Below, piece by piece: positions 22,154-34,823 of a stretch of DNA of 64,000 nt; the stretch's first letter is position 1, and each line of letters begins with the position of its first letter. The translations under genes were made by a program, and so were the position numbers. The notes beneath the pieces are model-generated. The model saw only the letters and a program-made list of their open reading frames with translations, made no database searches and was not told the origin of the DNA. The DNA comes from Pinus tabuliformis (lineage: Eukaryota; Streptophyta; Pinopsida; Pinales; Pinaceae), in contig CM062804.1 of the NCBI GenBank assembly GCA_031772625.1, forward strand, positions 1,021,371,208 to 1,021,435,207, read 5' to 3'.

Positions 22154-25100
22154 GCAATGATATTGATGAACACTCATAATTCTCCCATTAGATAATATCA
22201 TAATGGTATATATTTTGTAGATCACTTGGGGCCTTAATGTTGGTGTGTCAAGCACATTTCAGCTATTATGCTTATTCTTTCACAAACTTAATTGTATATT
22301 TCTCAGATTTTATAAAACAATATTGATGAGTACTATAATTCTCCCTTCGATAATATGATAATGGCATATATTTTGTAGATCACTTGGGGCCTTAATTTTC
22401 GTGTGTCAAGCCCATTTCAACTACTATGCTTATTGTTTCACAAATTTAATTGTATATTTCTCAGATTTTATAAAACAATACGATTTTTTCAGGTTTATCC
22501 CTGGATGCACTTAAATTAGCAAAGTATAGATATGTTTTTCTTAATTTAATTATCTGTATTTCAATGTTGATTAGATTCTATGAAAATACCAAAATCGATT
22601 CCTTCCAGAAGGTACCCATTGTGACTATCATTAGTTTTGTCCTATTTCTGAGTAGAAATTAGAATTATCTTCACAAGCAGGATGGCTAAATTCCAATAAT
22701 ACTTTAAATGTATATAGAAAGATCTGTCAGATTCACTGAAGTACCCGTGTTGAGGATTTTTTTTATATTATTTGTTTAGCATTCAATTTTTAAATGTATG
22801 TCTCAAATTTCAATTGTGGAAAGTATTTTTGTCTTACATGAAAAGAGAATTAAAGTAGTGGAAGAAATCAACTGAGAATAATAGCCAAAAGTAGAAATTA
22901 CCACATTCAAAAGAGAATAAACCAAGAAAGAGATAATAGAATAAATGTTATTATTATCATGATGAGGAGGTAATGGAGACATATATCGATATCCCATGTA
23001 TCATAAAAATGGTAAGCGTTTATTTTATAGTGTCGCTGTATAAATTTGGAGTAAACATATTTTGATACATATTTCATTAAAATCTATTAAATGATGGAAG
23101 CGATTGTAGGAAGAAAAAACATTACCCGACACAACAACATCCAAGGAATTTTTCCGGTGAGGTTGCAACCCACCAGTCATAGATGTTATAGGTTCTTCAG
23201 ATTTCCTAGCTCAAAAGGCATGACTCCAATCAGAAATTGTTGGTTAAGTTAAATTGTAAAAGTTTCAGAAGATTCCCTAAAATGGATGGAATTTTAGCAT
23301 TAGAAAATTGGAGAAAATGTTCAATACATGCAACTATGGTAGTTGGGTGAAAGTGGCAGGGACTAAACCCTTAAGTTATTTGTGGAGAGATCTAGATGTT
23401 TATGTCTTGAAAGCTGAGAGACAATGTCTAAGAGTAGGAGTCAAACAAGGATAATATTGTGTGATAAACCCAAATACTTGAGGTTAATGCATCTTCCCAA
23501 GTCCACATGACTACTCCCTGAATCAGTGATGTAATTTGAAATCTATGCAATAATTTTTAATTGGAGTGAGGCAAGCCAAGATGACAATCTACTATTTGTT
23601 GGGATAAATCCCAAATTTTCATTAAATGCCCACCAAATTATTATTTTCAAATTTCCATTAACAATTTTTCTACAACATTGTGATTGCCATGATAAAACAT
23701 TCAGGCTAACACGTAAGAGTTCAGTTGAGTTAAAAGCTTCACCTGTCTTAGATAAGTATTCAATGTGTTAGTTTGAATGTTCACATTTATAATAGTTATC
23801 CATAAAATATTAGCTTAAAACTAATAAATACTAATATAATATATCTTACTAAATATTTATCTAATTTAAATTGATTTCAAATATTGTTTTCAAATTTCTA
23901 TTAACAATTATGTACCGTATGTGTGCACAATTATGAGTGCTAGGTAAAGAGGTTCAACCTTATATTAGTGAAAAAATTCTTAGCTACAAGCCAAATTCAA
24001 CTCATTTTGTGCATATTTATCCTTCATAATCGTTTCAGAAAATATAATACCAAATATTTTGTTGACAAGATTGAGTAGAAAGCTTCAAGTGTTATAGGTA
24101 GTTATAGGTAAGTATTTAATGTGATAACATAAAATATCATTAACACTTGAATTAGTTATCCATATAAAACTAGTAATAAAAATTATTGAGCAATGTAAGA
24201 ATATTGAATAGGAAAGTTCCAAAGCAATATGATAAAATCTATGAGTTAGAAAATATTTAAATATATAAATAAGGTCTAATTTATAGACAAAATAGCATTT
24301 TTCATTCTGGGATACAATCTCAAGAAAGATTGATTTTTTATTGTCTAAAATACATCTTTGAATTCATAAATTAATTGAGCCCCCGAAGAAACCTTGGGGA
24401 CTGAAATTCTACAAATTGAACAACTAGAACTCAACTTTTTAAAAATAGCTACTAGAATTTGGTTTAAATTGAAATTAATTAAAATAATGGTAATGATAAA
24501 AGCTATTTCGTCTATAAGCTAGACTACGCGTAAAAATAATAATTATCTTAAACACATAATTAATATAATATTTAAATATATGTGCATTAAAAATATTATA
24601 ATTTTAATCCAATGTAATATAAGAACAAATAGTAATCAATAAATATATAATTTGTACAATGGTGATTTTTTCTTCCAACACTATAAAAGTCTATCATTAT
24701 TAGTTAAGCTATTCATTTTTTGTTGTTACTGTTATTCAAGGAAAACTACTCCATCTGGAATGACCCGTTAGTGGTCTACAAGGTGTCTGATGACTCATGG
24801 GCTTGGGTCATTAACCTACTTTCTATTTTCGTAAGTATTTTAAATCTTAATTGTAGCACTTAAAACTATATTAATGATAATTTTACATGTATTATAATAC
24901 ATTAATAGGAGTAGTTAATTTAGTGAATATACATGTATTGGTTAGCTGATGTTTTAATACATTTTAGTGAATTTTTTATAGTGTCAAAAAATTTATCTAA
25001 TAAATTTCAATGGTAAGTAATTATTATTTAGATAATACCATTTTTTCAGAATGCTAATAGTATGGTTAAGTTTCTTGATAGGCTTGCAACTAATATATTA

Positions 25101-25209
25101 CTCCAATTAAAACCATATATTTACTACAATTGAATAAGAACAAAATGAAATATAAGGATACATATGTAATTGAGAATATATTCAAAGTATCACAAAGTAT
25201 TTGTAGAGC

Positions 25210-27745
25210 ATAAAATTACAAAATATAAATTCAAAATTAATTCTAAAACCTTGACATTGATTTATGGTACAATAGGACATCCTATCAACTATTCTTTCTA
25301 GAGTGAGTAATAATTATTAAGGAATAGTCCAAGTAATCATTTTAGTTACAAATAAAAATACATATAATTGGCATATAACCACATAGTAAAAATGTCGTTA
25401 TCTAACCAATAGTAAAAATTTCTTACTCGTTTTAGATTTAGCAAGGAGTGCTAGTAGATGAGAACAAAAGAATTTACCTTTCATGGTAGTATCAATGTAC
25501 CTCCATACAATCATTGTCACTATGTGGATATAACGATATAGTGATAATAAATTTTGAAAATTCTTTCCTACTTCTATGATCCTAGAGATGTCAAAACACC
25601 AAGCATAGGAAATTCCTTAGTGGTTCCCATGCATTAATTATTTTTATTGCATGGATATCCATTTGGCCTATGAAGTTAACATTTTTGGAAATCCTTTTGT
25701 TTGCTGGGGGCATTAAATAGTAATAGGCTTACATTGGTATGAGAGAAAACACCTCTAGCCAAATCACTTTTGGGTCCCCAGCTATTAAAATGAACACCAT
25801 ATTGTGACTTTAGGGTTATTTTTGTACATATTTTAATGAATGATCCCATTAAGCATTAACCCAACAACCATGTATCCCATCATAAAATGCCAATAGACAT
25901 TCCTAAGTTCGATACTAATCTTGAAGAAGATCGTGAAACCCATATACCACTTATAACTTATGGTGCTCATCCAATCATTCATGTATGGTAGCAGTAATTT
26001 TGCTTTTCTAGTGGATTTACAAAAGTGTGCTTCTTTAAGTGCAACACTTATTAATTTCACGCCTTTAATATAGGATTTTGTCAATCACTTTCAATTCCAT
26101 GTTAGGTAAGCGATTAGAGGAAAGATTCTCATCAACTTCTATCAAGATAACTCCACTCACATTTATTATAATATTCATGATAGTAGAACAAGATGAAGTC
26201 TCTTTGGAACCAAGTTCCTTAATGAATTCTTGCGTGAGTGGTTCATACAGTCCTTTGCACCTAGTATTATTGAAGATGTAGCCATGGTAGGAGCCCAAAT
26301 TGAGGAGTAATGAATCATACCATGCCCATAAGCTTGACTTGTTATATTCTCAAGTAGATGCATTCCTAATGCTCCTCATCATCGGCTGATCCTATGAATG
26401 ACAAACCAAGAACCCATGCCTATCATGTAGTGGGGTAAATCTCTTCTCAAAGCATTGGTGAGCTAGCCTTTCAAATGGTTCAAATAAGTATATAGTCTAG
26501 TACCCTAGCTAGAAAGCCTCATACTCAGACTCCTAACACTCTTGTACCCACTTTTGTGGTCAACATTGACAACATCAACAAAAACCTTTACAAATTAGAG
26601 GTAAAAGGAAAGAGAATAAATCTAGCCTTTGAATGAGGAGATAGCATGCAACCCAAATAATAAGGGTGTCTCAAAGAGAATAAAGGAAAAATCAGTTCCT
26701 TGTAAGGTTTTGGGATGACCATATCACATAGTAGTGCCTATCTATGTGAGATTCATCGAAATTCTTCCATAATGTGTTTCAATCAACCTAGTTAATATGA
26801 CATGTCCTTATGAAGCCTAGTATTAGCACATGGTTATTAAACATTTCACCAAGTGCGAAGTGGGGAAGGCACTTCAATAGATTCTCACATGGCTCTCATG
26901 ATCCACTATCCGTGCCAATCCTTCTCTTGAGGAAATTAGAATTTTTGGAGAAATGGTAGATGTTGATCACGTGTTGAGTCCTTCTCATGGCATTGAACTT
27001 AATTCTCACTCCCTTTATATGATTCAAATGGGCCCATATATCCCTAGATAACTCCTTTCTTGAGGATAGAAGTATGTTTGGTGAAATGGTTCATGTTGAA
27101 CCTAAGTTGAGTTCTTACCATTATGTCTAACTTGATCCTTATTCCAATGCATGTGATTCTAACAAGTCCACTAATCCTTGGATACCTTCCTCGTATTTTT
27201 GGTAAAATGGACCCTGAAATCTGAATTGATTTCCCATGATGTTGAAATTGACCTTTACTCTTCACCCTACTAGGGTATTAATCATTCTTGTTCATGTGAC
27301 TTCATTGATACTTTGATTCACTTTGATGAAACCCTCATGGAAGATATGATGATATCTAATCAACCTATGGAAGAATTACCTCATCCTTTTTCCTCTCTCC
27401 ATTGTTCGAAGCACTTGAATGATGACTTGCACTTCCTTATTTCTTCATGAAATGTCTATTGGATGAAATATCCCAACAAATCAAATACCCATGATCCAAT
27501 ATTTTCTTGAACTCATAAATGCTGTAAAAAAGACTCAATAGATTCAGCATTATTCAGCTCTACTTAACATCACTTTTCCCCGTGATTTATTCAATTCTTC
27601 CTTCTACTAATAAATGATTATTGATTATCCCCATATTGCAGAAAACTTCCCCCACACTCAGTGCATTTATCTAGTTTAGATGCAATGGATTTTAGAAATC
27701 ATTCCAGTTATGAAAATCAAGGATTTTTCATTCTATCTTGATTAT
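25210..27745. other. Interleaved (chimeric) sequence at the A1-X2 junction
   Basis: Here the sequence alternates between pieces of segment X (12425-15110) and segment D (37880-39960), which are not homologous to each other. Near 25215-25450 the switches come every 5-30 bases. A D-type island of about 65 bases lies at 25777-25840 (matching 38398-38465) and another at 27481-27560 (matching 39878-39960). Elsewhere the text is X-type with scattered small deletions (for example 26560-26780). Stretches such as 26065-26540 are perfect X. This pattern fits a bad consensus of two paths better than natural recombination. Confidence 0.8.
25836..26750 (+). pseudogene. gag: Decayed Ty3/gypsy gag, copy X2
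   Basis: Counterpart of 13097-14037 within the interleaved zone. The block encoding EFLREWFIQSFAPSIIEDVA is intact near 26224, while the start and the lysine-rich tail have additional small deletions relative to X1. Those deletions may be consensus errors and should not be read as biological decay. Confidence 0.65.
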
Positions 27746-27790
27746 AGGGATCTGTGTAAGAATAAGAAAGGTAATATCCATATTTTTCTC
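27680..27790 (+). pseudogene. Reverse transcriptase N-terminal relic, copy X2
   Basis: Counterpart of 15049-15145, reading WILEIIPVMKIKDFS then DYRDLCKNKKGNI. In this copy the two parts are in one frame, whereas X1 has a frameshift between them. Because this lies at the edge of the interleaved zone, the frame difference may be an assembly effect. Confidence 0.5.
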
Positions 27791-29238
27791 TACCATATGA
27801 ATTTTACCTCATGTATCTCTCACTTGGGTAGCCAAAATTGTTCTTGTGATGAAGAAACACAACACTTGTCACATTTGTGTAGAATTTAGACCATCTACTT
27901 GTACGAAGTTCAATGATCCTGGGAGGGAAATTGTTGCAAATACCCTTGATAGGCTATCTCGTTAGAAACACTATGTCTAATCCTGTTGACATGCTTTCGT
28001 ATATATGCATTTAGTATAACTTTTAATTTCTACACAAGATGCATATTTTCTACCTTTAGGAATTTATCAAGATTCTTTATTTTCAAACAATGTTTGACCT
28101 AATAAGATCTCCTATACTAACCTTCACCACTCTCTCTATTTGCTCTATGTGTATGCATGACCCTTGTCCTTAAAGGGTGATTAAATTCCTATTGAATGTG
28201 AACTCCCACGTATTCTTGTGTTATACTTGACCACGTCAACCATTAACTATGATAAATCATACCCTACGGAACATACGTGGGATTCAACATTTAACCTTTT
28301 GTATGGGTCCATATTGATGGACAATTATTTCAAAATTTTCCTTTCTTATACTTTTCATCCTACTATTTTTGCCATAAATAAGTCTTAACTAAAATATTTG
28401 AGTGTTTTCTTCTGGTTAATGAGATATTTATTCCTAATTATCTCAACTTTCCTGAGGTAAATCCTTCATCTTTATTCCAGGTTGGATATTCTTGGAGGAA
28501 TCTAGATGTGCACAAATCACTAGCACTTTTATCTATATCCCATCCCTGTTTATACAATGTCCTCTCCTTCCTCCACTAACTCATTATCTTCATCATGCTA
28601 ACTCATTAAAAATAATAAATATGTTTTAAATAAGATTCTTTACTAATATATCTAGTATTAGAACAATAAAAAACAATTAAATGGGAAAAACTACAATAAT
28701 TTCATTTTAATTTTATTGAATAAAATTTTAAAATTCACTAAATTATTATCATGCCATATAAATATCTAGTGGAAGAAATCTCTTCAATTTTGAAAGAAAA
28801 CTACAGTAATTTCATTATGATCTTATTTATTAAAATAATAAATTTTAGTAAAATAATAATATGCAACCTGAAAGTCTAGTGGAAAGCTCTTTTCTATTTT
28901 AGAAAAGTTTTAAAATCATTAAATTAAATTTTACAATTATGATAAAAATATATTTATAATAAAGAAAATATAATATATAAAGATAAAAAAGATATAAAAA
29001 AAATTAAGCTATAAGATACATTGAACAAATTAAGATATTAATAACTAAAATAATGAATATATTACCTTATTGAAACAGGTTGCAACAAAATTCAAGAATA
29101 TTAAAATTGTACATATCCTAACAAAAAAATGCATGGCATAATCATCATAATGCTTCTGGTGGTCTTGGGGAAGATCCACTTGATCGAAACTCAATCCTTA
29201 CAATGTCAAATTTGTCGGTAATTCTTTATATTACCAAC

Positions 29239-29348
<110 letters not shown>

Positions 29349-29678
29349 TGTTACCACTGCTCCAAATTCCAACGAATCAGTTAGATATGTGACTATATAA
29401 AATTAGAAGTTTGTTATATTAATACTTTCCTCCAAATTTATGTGAATTTGTTAGTGGCAGGTCCAATTTTTTTGGGTTCTGGTATTAACAATATTTTAGT
29501 GTCAAGTGGAATTATAATAGGGGCGTGTTTGGGAAGAAATTTCATAGAAAATTATATAATATTATAATGAGTTATTTTTATTTATTTTAATCAAGATCTC
29601 TATGCTTAGGTTAGAACAACATGGTAAACTAACGTCTTTAATGATGAATAATGTCAAACATAATAATAAACAAATGCC

Positions 29679-30076
29679 TCTATGGTCATCCATGATCAAC
29701 CATGGTCAACCATGATATACCATTGTTGAATATGGTCAGACATGGTTGAATATCGTCGACCATGATCAAGGTCTCTATGGTTGAATGTGGTTAACCGTGA
29801 TCAACTATGGTCAACCATGCCTAACGATGATCGACAATGATTAATCATGCTCATCTTCAGTTAACCATAATCAACCTAGAACATTCCATGCTCTATCGAC
29901 TCTTAATGCCTAACCATTGTCAACCATGGTTAGAATGGCCGAACATGGTGAGCCAAAGTATTTATGGTTGAATATGGTGAACCATAATGGTTAATCAATA
30001 TTGTTGTGGTTGAATATGGTCAATAATGGTTAACCATCTTCATCCATGATCAACCCCATCAACCACATCAACCATT
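29679..30076. repeat. Degenerate TCAACCATGG/GGTTGAATATGG array, copy X2
   Basis: Same array as 17009-17406 with one noted single-base loss (CATGATATACC versus CATGATTATACC). Confidence 0.8.
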
Positions 30077-30131
30077 AATGTAATTTCTTTTATAACATTA
30101 ATGTAACATTTAGCATTGTCATTAGTGTAAG

Positions 30132-30313
30132 TGTTGGATACCTAATCCTCTATGGGTTGGTGTGAAATGTGAATAGCCACCGGAGTCCAAGAGACCTTGG
30201 AATATGGAAACCAATGGTCACTCCAATGTACTATAAATGTATATCATGTTGATAATTTATGCAACTCAATGTTTATCAGTCATATTCTGCCTCTGCCATG
30301 TATGTTTTTAACA
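30132..30313 (+). mobile_element. Short copia-like LTR, copy X2
   Basis: Same 182-bp LTR as in X1, from TGTTGGATACC to TTTTTAACA. It is a by-product of the 12.67 kb duplication and should not be paired with the X1 LTR as one element: the two lie 12670 bases apart together with all flanking DNA. Confidence 0.6.
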
Positions 30314-30325
30314 TGGTATCAAAGC
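30314..30325 (+). other. Primer-binding site of the copia-like LTR, copy X2
   Basis: TGGTATCAAAGC directly after the LTR, identical to X1. Confidence 0.65.
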
Positions 30326-31100
30326 GAGCGTTCTCTTGCCCTGCTTCATTTTGAGCCACTGATTTTGTTATTTCTATGTGCATGAAGGTTCGGCTATGAT
30401 TCCTGCATTTGATGAATATCCTATCAACTATATTTTAGCTGTATTCTCTGCCTTAGTAACTCGCATTTGATGAATATCCTATCAGCTATATTTTAGTTGC
30501 ATTCTCTGCCTTCGTAACTCCTTTTTGACACTTTGTCTATTCTAACCATATGATTTCTGATGCTTTATCCACTCGAAGGCCCTAAAACCTACGCATCACT
30601 TATACACATAACATTCTAGCCTCCATACCCACATCGTTGTCTGCTAGTGTGTTTGTTGAACTCTGTTTAATTCCTGTGCATTGAGTCGAGTCCTTCTGAT
30701 CGATTCATTAATTAAAAACTTGTCTGACTGTTGGTCACCATGGCAGTCATTGTAGCACCAAAAATTTTAATTAGATAGAGAACTCATAGTTGACCAATGA
30801 AAATCATCATATCTTCAAGGATGAGCACCAAATAAATGCATAGATGTTGGGAGAAGGAGCTCCATGCTATGAACAACTCACTCGTTAGCCCCAAGGGCAT
30901 TATCAAAAGGGGTAGCCCAACTATCGTTGAACATAACAAAATTTCCATATGTGAAGTTGCTAGATTCATTTTTAAATATTGCCTCCTGTAAAATCCCAAT
31001 GAAAGAATCCATTAGCAGAGATCCATAGACCATCATCAACTCTCGAAGAATGGTATCTCAGAAATGTTGCTTCTGGAAACAGTAGTATCAATATCGTAAG

Positions 31101-31499
31101 CTAATTTGATTTCCTGGTCGTGCGCCGGTCGATCTCCGTGACTAGCGTCTGCACATAAATACGAGTAAATCGAGATCTCAGTTTCCTTAAGGGCTCAACT
31201 TCCATCGTTGATAAAAAGAACGAGGAAGGAGGCATTGCAGAGGAGTTAAATGTTAGTTTAGGAAGATGGAGGTGGTACTCCAAGTACCCATCAGCTTTTC
31301 CCAAACAACTAAAGGCCGTGATGTGAAAGGAAGACAAACAGAAAGAGGAATGTGAGTATGGACCACACGATTGAATACAAGTGATAGATAGAAGAGGAAG
31401 TGTCTTATATGGGGTTTCAGAAGAGCATATACAGATGAGAGATAGAAGAGGAAGATGCCAACAAAAAAAAATTCGAACTATTCGCTTGAACTTACGCAT
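31101..31499 (-). other. Unassigned 132-codon open frame, copy X2
   Basis: Identical in protein sequence to the frame at 18431-18829. The identity reflects the recency of the duplication and is no evidence for selection. Confidence 0.15.
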
Positions 31500-31685
31500 A
31501 TATATCGCCGCACAATAACATTATCTATTTCAAAACGACATAAAATTTCCAGGCCACGACTCCTTTATCTCAAAAAAGACGTGATCCATTAAAGGTGAAG
31601 CAGAAAGCACTTTACCACAACGTCTATAACATAAACGCGTGACACGCTGAAGTTCTTGTGCATAAAGATTCCAGGCGTATCGGTT

Positions 31686-31936
31686 AAAGGAGGAGCGGAC
31701 CACAGTTTAATTGAACATACCATAAAAACTTAAAAAATAATTAAACAAACTGGTGAAGCTTATGGGAAATATGATATATTAAATTAAACTGCAAAGTAGT
31801 TCAATTATTAAAAGGAGGAGCGGATCACAGTTTAATTGAACATACCATAAAAACTTAAAAACTAATTAAACATACTCGTGAAGCTTATGGGAAATATGAT
31901 ATATTAAATTAAACTGCAAAGTAGTTCAATTATTAA
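31686..31936. repeat. 125-bp tandem doublet, copy X2
   Basis: Counterpart of 19016-19266; units start at 31686 and 31811. Confidence 0.9.
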
Positions 31937-32275
31937 AAATGTTTCCGAAAATTATTATTCATAAAATTCATGGCAGATTTATCGCAAATTAATAAAGCCA
32001 TGGTCGCTAATCTATTCTATTGAATGAGAATGGGAATGGAAGCTATTACATACCTGTACCTTGAATTTTTTTGGAGAAGGATGTTGAAGGGTTTGCATTA
32101 TATTGAAGTCCCGTGAATTCATTGAAAAAGTCAACATTACCATCCTCCTAGAAGATAGGATGACATGAACAAGTTATCAATAAATGAACACGTAATTAAA
32201 TCTGCAACAAACACGTTGTTAAACCTGTAACATTTTCAATTAAATTTGATACCAAAACAAAACTTAAAACCATAC

Positions 32276-32286
32276 TATATAAATAG
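32276..32286 (+). promoter_or_regulatory. Possible TATA box upstream of segment A2
   Basis: TATATAAATAG, counterpart of 19606-19616, in identical context. Confidence 0.25.
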
Positions 32287-32669
32287 AATTCAGTACCATC
32301 CATGCATACAATCACATACATAAAGATGGCATGACTATCACACACAAATCGACATACTCAAACAACAGACTTACTCACTCACACGGAAACCAAACACACA
32401 TTTAAGCACGCAGACTTGCCAATCTGAATATAGAAGATTGAAACCAACCACACATCTAAACACACAGACTTGCCAGTCTGAATATAGATAGATGATGAGA
32501 AAAATACTGGAAAATGATAATAATTTCCCTCCTCCTTCGACGAGTATATTCTTCGGGCTGCCGGGTATATGTAGTTCCCACGCCCTTTTGAAGGTTTTAT
32601 CGATGCCGAGCATTATATGTTGCCGATTGTTATAGGTTGGTTTCTGGTTATGTTCTAATACGCGCCCGT

Positions 32670-32811
32670 AAATACCGGCGTGTAATACGCTGACAAACGA
32701 TGTTTTTGTCAGACGAACTTGACATAAAACAAACGCAAATACCGGCGTGTAATACGCTGACAAACGATGCTTTTGTCAGAGAATATAACGAACTTGAAAT
32801 AAAACAAACGC
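32670..32811. repeat. 75-bp doublet, copy A2
   Basis: Counterpart of 20000-20141, with the same shortened first unit. Confidence 0.8.
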
Positions 32812-34736
32812 AGCAGCCATTGTTCGAGTGGAATATGCCGCTTTATGGTCAGATATCCTAACAAATTACAGGTGCCCACTACTCCGCATAAATTCTTTTG
32901 TTGAGAAGATTGGGTATATTTCAAATTTAAAAATCGCGTTGGTTTTTTCTAATATTGCACGGCTTTGAAAGGAGGCTAAATAATGTTTCAAATCGATTTT
33001 CATTATTTATGGCTCTCTCATGTGATGTTCACATAATGAGTTTGCTTCATGAGTTTGCTTCGAATTGTTTTTTTAATTCTGGTATGATATACTAACCGTA
33101 GAAGCTTTCTCAATACAGTTGTGGACATTTTAGTTTGGAAATTATATTTTTATTCTACAACTGTATTATATTTGTGAAAGTTAAAAGTAAAAATATAATA
33201 GCAGTTAGTTTTAATGGTTAAATTTAGAAAATATTAATTATAGTTTTGAAAGTTCAAACAAGCAAAACGATAATGACTATATTTAGAAACAAGAAAATAA
33301 TTTGCATTCTTGAATATTTCTATCACATTTAAGCAAACTCCAATTGTTGAATTTAAAAAATATTACTTAAATTTATTAAATTTTTGAAATACAAAATTTA
33401 GAGAAGATCCCTAACTCCATTCTCCAATGTCATAGAAAAACAAAAACATTTAAATTTAAAAATAAAAAATCTTACAAAAAAATTTAAAGAAACCTTACAA
33501 AGTTATTGGTGAAATTAAAAAATAAAAATGTGAATTGCTTGCATGAAAATGCATAAAGTTAACGCATCAATTCAAAGGGTGAATATATATATAAGCGGCC
33601 TAAACAGTGGATGCCTTCTAAAACTTTATCTACACAACATCTCGATGATGTCTTGAATAATGACAAGGAATTCGCAGAATTATGAACCAGCAATGAGCAA
33701 TGAGGGGAATTATAATTATTGTTTTTTTTGCTATATAGTAAAATTTTCAAAATGGTAGGTTCCTTAACAACAAAATCCCATATAAGAATTAATAATACTA
33801 TACTCTAAGAAATAAAAATCATATGGATTAATAGTATTTTTAACTAATAATAAAAAGACAGTTAATTTATAGTTTTTTTTTCTAAATAATCTTAGATTCT
33901 AAAATTTTGAATGATACATTATACAAATAAATTATTTATCTCAAATTTATGGATAGATTAATTTTTTTCAATATTCTTAAGAGTGTTGCAAAACCTTAGC
34001 CATAGTTACTAAATTTTTGAGGGCTTATTTTCTTAAGGTCCATTAGTTGTATGATTACAACAAGGGAAATAATATGGAAGCATCCACTAATATTTTGATT
34101 TTAAAATAAAAATATTAATATATATATGAATTCTCTAATTATAATAAATTCATTATTAGATATTCATATTTATTGCGCTATATATTAACATCCACTAATT
34201 GTTTAATACAATATGTGTCCCTTAACCAAAAGGCATTATGAATGCCAAAAAACTGAGATGTCTCATAACCCATATAACCCCTATTTTATAGTCACCACTA
34301 GTACTCTTAGAGAATTACAAACTCTACCACAATTCCATCTCTAACTACTATTACCATTAAGAGAAAATGACATTGATTTTATAATCCTTAACATACAATC
34401 TCTAAAATTACGTAAACCAAATCTTCCATAATGCCACCTCTAACAACTATTGCCGTTAACAAAAAATGGCATTGATTACATAATAATCCTTAACATACAA
34501 ACCCTAAAATTTGGTAAACCATAGTGCACAGTGATCTTTAACACAATGAATTCTAGAAATTATTCTGCCCTAGTACAGTGTCACGATAAAGACATTGTGA
34601 CTCCTAAAATGTCACGACACATATCAACTTTAATACTTAACGCATTAACTATAACCTATATATACTTAAACTGACATAACATAGTCAAGGTAGAGGTGAA
34701 TCAATTGTAGCTCCTTCAAATTAAATTCCATTAGAA

Positions 34737-34823
34737 GGGAATATAAAAAATGTTGAATATTATGTAGATGATATTTTGACTATTGACATTGACCGAAAGA
34801 GCACTTTATGGAAGTTAGTCTAT
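34737..34823 (+). pseudogene. Reverse transcriptase YVDD relic, copy A2
   Basis: Counterpart of 22067-22153 with the tetrapeptide encoded at 34761-34772. Confidence 0.5.

Larger units (their letters stand above)
19675..25209. repeat. Segment A, copy 1
   Basis: Second copy of segment A, almost identical to 32345-37753 with a constant offset of 12670; I noted only isolated base changes. From about 24840 small single-base losses relative to the other copy begin to appear, just before the interleaved zone at 25210. It has no intact gene. Confidence 0.9.

Noticed and set aside
25833-26084. Minus-strand frame of 83 codons found only in the second X copy.
   Set aside because: It lies in the interleaved zone and is antisense to the gag relic; small consensus deletions probably created it.
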